Source: an uncultured Bacteroidales bacterium
Lineage (GTDB): Bacteria; Bacteroidota; Bacteroidia; Bacteroidales; WCHB1-69
NCBI GenBank assembly: GCA_937901455.1
Contig: CALDIA010000181.1
Location: forward strand, 1-23,937
DNA length: 23,937 nucleotides
Direction of reading: 5' to 3'
The notes below the pieces were generated by a model. The model was not told the DNA's origin. It ran no database searches and worked only from the letters and a program-made list of their open reading frames with translations. The translations under genes and the position numbers were made by a program. Of the stretch, positions 23,864 through 23,937 are shown in pieces (within the stretch, counting starts at the first letter, position 1; every line of letters begins with the position of its first letter).

Positions 23864-23937
23864 TCATTTTTCCCTTATAGACACAGCAAAGCCTCCGCAC
23901 GGGGCCATTCGCAGTTTCAGTACACTTTTGTTTGTCA
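23864..23937 (-). CDS. C-terminal end of a minus-strand gene, possibly a glycoside hydrolase
   Basis: From the right edge, one minus-strand frame reads 23 residues ending in RMAPCGGFAVSIREK and TGA at 23864-23866. The [RL]-x-A-P-x-G-G-F pattern near a C-terminus recalls the last strands of several glycoside hydrolases, such as GH97, but the fragment is too short to be sure. Support comes from its position: a bidirectional terminator lies between it and the S41 gene, as expected for convergent genes. The upstream part is outside the window. Confidence 0.35.
   Translation of the reverse strand, partial: TNKSVLKLRMAPCGGFAVSIREK

Overview
The window reads as a piece of a Bacteroidota chromosome, most likely order Bacteroidales, joined at its left end to about 300 bases of unrelated, extremely AT-rich DNA. 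The Bacteroidota assignment rests on three things. Ten upstream regions carry the Bacteroidota -7 promoter element TAnnTTTG, each followed by C. Lineage-typical families are present (DUF4293, LolD-type ATPase, DUF2461, GH2 beta-mannosidase lipoprotein, S41 lipoprotein without PDZ). Many proteins are exported as lipoproteins. No rRNA, tRNA, CRISPR array, transposase or phage gene was seen.

Layout. Bases 1-~310: AT-rich (about 16 % GC by my count), with a minus-strand frame open for 100 codons that ends in Lys/Asn-rich low-complexity sequence, like a protist or other very AT-rich genome. The join falls where the etfA start codon should be, so a chimeric contig is the simplest reading. 311-4681 (+): etfA without its start, a 30-bp palindromic repeat, lolD, a LEA-like lipoprotein, a DUF4293 membrane protein, tlyA and a DUF2461 protein. 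4845-9481 (+): an M49-like metalloprotease, recF, a perfect terminator, an exported EEP-family phosphoesterase and a Dpm1-like glycosyltransferase, then a terminator. 9719-10852 (-): tgt, divergent from 10941-12688 (+): a membrane GT2 glycosyltransferase overlapping an ECF sigma factor. 12721-14504 (+): a long-chain acyl-CoA ligase broken by a stop and a frameshift. 14571-16064 (+): cysS.

16086-17378 (-) holds a two-gene unit of a lipoprotein glutathione peroxidase and a lipoprotein nitroreductase. A small membrane protein (17526-18227, +) converges on a beta-mannosidase (18231-20855, -) with 3 bp between stops; the terminator of the former lies inside the coding end of the latter. The mannosidase follows a second, cytoplasmic nitroreductase (20872-21633, -). 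21875-23763 (+) is a two-gene unit of a predicted outer-membrane beta-barrel protein and an S41 protease lipoprotein, followed by a bidirectional terminator and the tail of a minus-strand gene at the right edge.

Most of the window is housekeeping plus cell-envelope functions. I found no convincing new multi-gene system. The items most worth a second look are the left-end chimera, the tRNA-guanine transglycosylase that has lost its three zinc cysteines, the broken acyl-CoA ligase, the lipoprotein GPx/nitroreductase pair, the terminator nested in an opposing gene, and the palindromes at 1321-1350 and 4768-4807.
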